A stretch of 64,000 bases of DNA. Origin: Phylloscopus collybita (Eukaryota > Chordata > Aves > Passeriformes > Phylloscopidae). The stretch is taken from assembly GCA_027886175.1 (NCBI GenBank), contig JAJNNQ010000029.1, positions 3,472,001 to 3,536,000 on the forward strand, read 5' to 3'. The notes under the pieces are model-generated. The model was not told the origin of the DNA, did no database searches, and saw only the letters and a list, made by a program, of their open reading frames with translations. Both the position numbers and the translations under genes were made by a program. Within the stretch, counting starts at the first letter, position 1. Every line of letters begins with the position of its first letter. Shown here piece after piece: positions 60,501 through 64,000 of the stretch.

Positions 60501-63500
60501 TTAGGGTTACTAGTGAGGGCATTACAGTTTTAATTTTCCTTAAAAAGGGGCTCTTTTTTTTGTGAGAGAAACGTGACTAAACCAACAAACTGAAAAACCA
60601 TAACCCTTTCCTGCAGTAAAGAAACTGAACTCTGTTTTTCTTTTCCATGTAAATGGCCTCAGTCATGGGATGAGTAGTAGGGTGTTTGATGTATCATAGT
60701 GCGTAATTGGTCAGGTTTGTCCTAAAGTCTCTGTTGGAATTAGTGCCCTCTGTAGAAAATGGTAGTGTGGAACTACTTCCTATGGAGATTCTCCCACTTG
60801 CATCAGAAGATTAGGGTTTATTAATTAGGTATGGTTTTCAGAAAACAACAGTGATCTATAAGAGGAAGGAGCAGATTGTCGGGTATTTGAGAGTTTTTTT
60901 TTTCCTTTTTCTTTATGAGCTAGTTCTGATGTCTGCTTCAGAACTTGCTTGGGAAACAAAGTCTAGCCCTAGTTTACATAGCTCTATAAATAATGCCAGC
61001 TGTAGAACCATTCACACAACATTGACAGCAGTGGATAAAAATACATAAAAACTCAATTTCTCAAACATTGCCTTTTAAGTACAGTAAATCAATCAGCATA
61101 AGTTCTCTGAAACACCAAGTTGAAATATAAATGTTTATAAAATATGATGTTCCTAAGCAGATGGGCTAAGGGCTGCTTGGTAGTTTGCATATAAAAGCAA
61201 AAATTTCTCATGTGACCACTGTTTGAAAACCTTTTACATTTAAGCTGTAAACTGGCAATAGAACAAGTAGGGTTTGTAGAACTGCTAACCTAATGCTACT
61301 TCACATGAGCTTAGTGGGAACTGCAAGGCTTCACCAGTTATGAAAACCAAAATCAAATGCCATGCATTAAATTTCCCAGAAATATTTAATTTCTTTTGCC
61401 TTAAAGCTGTAGAATGATCACTGATAATCAAGTCTGTTAAACTTTGTTTTCTATTCTATCAACATCAAGGGACAAAAGACAGCAGTCCTTCTGAAATTTG
61501 AGCTGTTTGTACATTGACAGCAAACAATGACTGGAGAACATTTGTGTTCTTAATTATTCATGTGTAGTTTAAAATCATATGCTATTATGAAAAATTACAC
61601 ATGTAAAGTGCCTTTTCATTGTTTGGTGGGTTTCCCCCCCAGCACAGTTCACTGTTTTCTAAGGACTGTAAAGTGTAATGCATGCTACTTTAGAAAATTA
61701 GATGAAAATCCATATATTCAGCTAGTTGGCAGTTTTATCTGCTCTGCTAATTCTTTACAGTGGAACAGAGTTTGCCAGTATGGCTGTGGTGTTTTGATCA
61801 CTCTCCACTAAAATGCTTTGGAGTCAATTAGCAATGAAAAAATAGAAATTAGTCAACAAGATACATTTAGGGATTTTACATGTAATCAGGCTCAAATAAC
61901 AGAGTTTGCTTTTGTATAGCAGCTTGGAATTCTGTCAGACTTTACAAGAGGACAGGCATACACTAAAGAATCAAGGCTGCAATACCTCCTTGTCCCCCAT
62001 GCCATTAAAAACCAAAAATCAGCAACAGAATTCAATTTGCAGTTATATTTACATCAAAATTAATATTTGATGCCCAGCTTTGCAAGGCATTCTTTCAGCC
62101 TTACTAGGGCCTTCTATTAATAACATACTACTCTAACAGATGAATAAAATTAAACTTAATTCTTACAGATTTTTAAATCTTTATTTAAGATTTTTTTTTT
62201 TCAAAAAGCTGAGAAAATGGTGAGTAATTGGTGACACATTCTACTCTTTAAATATCTTCCATTGCACAGGTTGTGATACAGGTTAAATATCTGCCTTGTG
62301 ATTTGGCATCTTATATACATAAGGCTGCTTTTCTCAAATAATTATCCTTTGCTGATATAATTGATTATTACAAATCGGATGCCATCATGGAAGGGAGTGT
62401 ATCATAGTGCAAGGAGAGTTTAAGATGTATTTCCTGCAGTCCTATGAAATAATACCTATATGATAATTTGCATTCTCTGTCTTATTTCAGTCCTGCCTTC
62501 TGGGCCGTCTAAATACTCACCAGAAAGGCAAGCGAAGCAGCTTTTGTTTCCAATGAATGACATTTTAATTGCATGAATTTGCAGAAGTTTTATGTTTCGC
62601 CTGCAAATGGATAGGATTATGGAGTTCTATTTCAATTCTAAAAAAAAGATTACATATACAGACAGTTTTTCTGGGTTTTTTACCAATCCAATATGATTCA
62701 CACCTGCTAAAGGTTCATTTCTTCATTTAGAGATTGTTACAAAACATGTAGCTTACAACTTTGTTCAAAATTCTCAGCATTTCCACTCTCTTTTGATAAA
62801 AAGGCTCTACTGATGTGTGTTTATTCCCTAGTGATGGGAACATGTCTTGCCCAAAGTTCAGGTTTACAGTTGAGTGTACTGATACATTTCAAAGTAAGAA
62901 ATTACAATTTTGCTCTCTTACAGAGATAATACCCTACAGCTATTACAGGACAGAGCATATTTTTCACATTTTATCAAGGCCCAGATTCACAACCTCTGCT
63001 TTATGGAATAGGAGCTAAGCAAGCCTAAAACTTGTTGGAAGCCTGTAGATTCTATTGGAAATTAATTTTGGCTAAAACTGAGGTGCTGTCAACAGTAGAT
63101 TTGATCTTCTACATCAAACTTGAGTTTCAAGAACAGGCATCATGCAAAGGTGAAAAGACTGAAAGGTTTCCATTGAGGAATAGTAATAAGATGCAAAAAA
63201 ATACACAGCTGAATTCTGGTTTGATAAAGAATGACTGAATATTTTTGCCACCAACTGGCAAACACCAACAAGGCAAAGAATTGGCATATTCCATCTCAGC
63301 TCAAGAAGTTACAAAGAAGTCCAAGTAACAACTTCCCCAAGTTTTAGTTAGTCAGGCAACTGTGAGGTGTTTGGCAAAATACTTCCCCAGTTTTTACATG
63401 ATCTACACCAAAAGTGGTTTGAAATTTTTGACTGGACAGTTTAACTTGACTTTTTGTTTGCTCTGGATGTAATCAAGATATCATATAACATACTCAGTTT

Positions 63501-64000
63501 CTTACACTGTAAGTATCAAAATTATGTAAAAATTAAATGGAAAAGAAATTAAGAGTTGTAAGTACCTTACGGAATTTACATTAACAAAAAAATAAGTATA
63601 AAAACCCCAACAAACCAAAACAAACAGTAACTAAAATCTTGCTAAAGTTAAATACAACCCTTTTCTCCCATTTTTATGATTTGGGACTCTAGAGTTTATA
63701 GGAAACTGAATAATAACACTAAGCAAGTCTCACGACCAATAGTTCAGCAGGGGATAATATCAGAGTTGAATAAGAAGCTTTTTCAAAATTAATAAAAAGA
63801 GAGATTCTCACTCAGACAGTAAATTATGTACATTTTCATAGGAATTTTAGGTTTTTTTCATTAAAATGGAGTGAATCAAACCAGAGATTTTTACACACAT
63901 TTGCTTAGCCCAGAAAACATAGAGCCAAGCATTTAGTCCTCCATCTGAATCAGGCAGGTTTTCTGCATTGTAGATGAAGTCCTGAACATTTTTCTCCAGT
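54566..64000. other. Intergenic, no gene identified
   Basis: AT-rich. Includes a 139-codon open frame at 55109-55528 (+) without recognised family, an AAT run at 56127-56138, a perfect 11-bp-arm hairpin at 56610-56635, a short GT run near 57184-57194 and repeated ATTGTTTATAT words at about 59905-59930. I see no transposon, exon or RNA gene. Confidence 0.5.
56610..56635. repeat. Perfect hairpin, 11-bp arms, 4-base loop
   Basis: TTATATATGAC and its exact reverse complement surround TTGG. AT-rich arms make chance occurrence more likely than for the 17.1-kb palindrome. Confidence 0.9.

Noticed and set aside
1..64000. CRISPR arrays, bacterial operons, tRNA or rRNA genes
   Set aside because: No regularly spaced repeat-spacer pattern, no dense gene order, and no cloverleaf or rRNA landmark was seen; the DNA is vertebrate in character.

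Overview
The window looks like avian nuclear DNA. It is AT-rich and intron- and intergenic-dominated. It carries at least seven CR1 LINE copies, and several have the bird-typical 3' end (rows of ATTCTATGA-like octamers). It also has endogenous-retrovirus-type solo LTRs. Two of these (44.5-45.6 kb and 54.2 kb) resemble, from memory, ERVL LTRs common in birds and in passerines in particular. Nothing bacterial, plasmid-like or CRISPR-like is present.

The only protein-coding gene I can support is the 5' end of ERCC6L2, a SNF2-family ATPase of DNA double-strand-break repair, on the minus strand of the first 9 kb. Four exons are visible: exon 1 near 8868-8889, exon 2 at 5981-6405, exon 3 at 1976-2095 and exon 4 at 403-596. 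All join in frame with GT..AG introns and encode the N-terminal Tudor-like region, the Walker A box and helicase motifs Ia/Ib. The gene continues off the left edge, so the DEAH box and everything downstream are outside. Its promoter is a compact, TATA-less CpG island (about 8895-9262) with two TATCGCGAG-type (BANP-like) motifs. A CR1 remnant abuts its upstream edge.

The remaining ~54 kb (9.3-64 kb) shows no exon of a recognisable protein. In human, ERCC6L2 stands head to head with PTCH1 across a large intergenic interval. By synteny this desert may be the ERCC6L2 side of that interval, on the Z chromosome in birds; this is inference. What can be annotated is repeat content. There are CR1 copies at 9.28-9.75 (+), 12.6-13.8 (+), 21.1-23.0 (-, split), 31.7-31.9 (+), 33.6-33.75 (-) and 38.28-39.65 kb (+), plus one in ERCC6L2 intron 2 at 3.33-4.41 kb (-). 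There are LTRs at 21.47-22.22 kb (clean 6-bp target duplication, inside a CR1), 44.52-45.59 kb and 54.18-54.57 kb. Possible LTR-like or unassigned repeats lie at 28.6-29.15 and 34.1-34.4 kb. Several simple repeats, a 48-base T tract and a few perfect hairpins complete the list.

I found no undescribed biological system. The best-supported non-routine observations are the nested solo LTR with exact target duplication, a perfect 23-bp-arm palindrome at 17.1 kb, the paired CGCG motifs in the ERCC6L2 promoter and an 11-bp tandem array next to a G-quadruplex-prone tract in ERCC6L2 intron 2.
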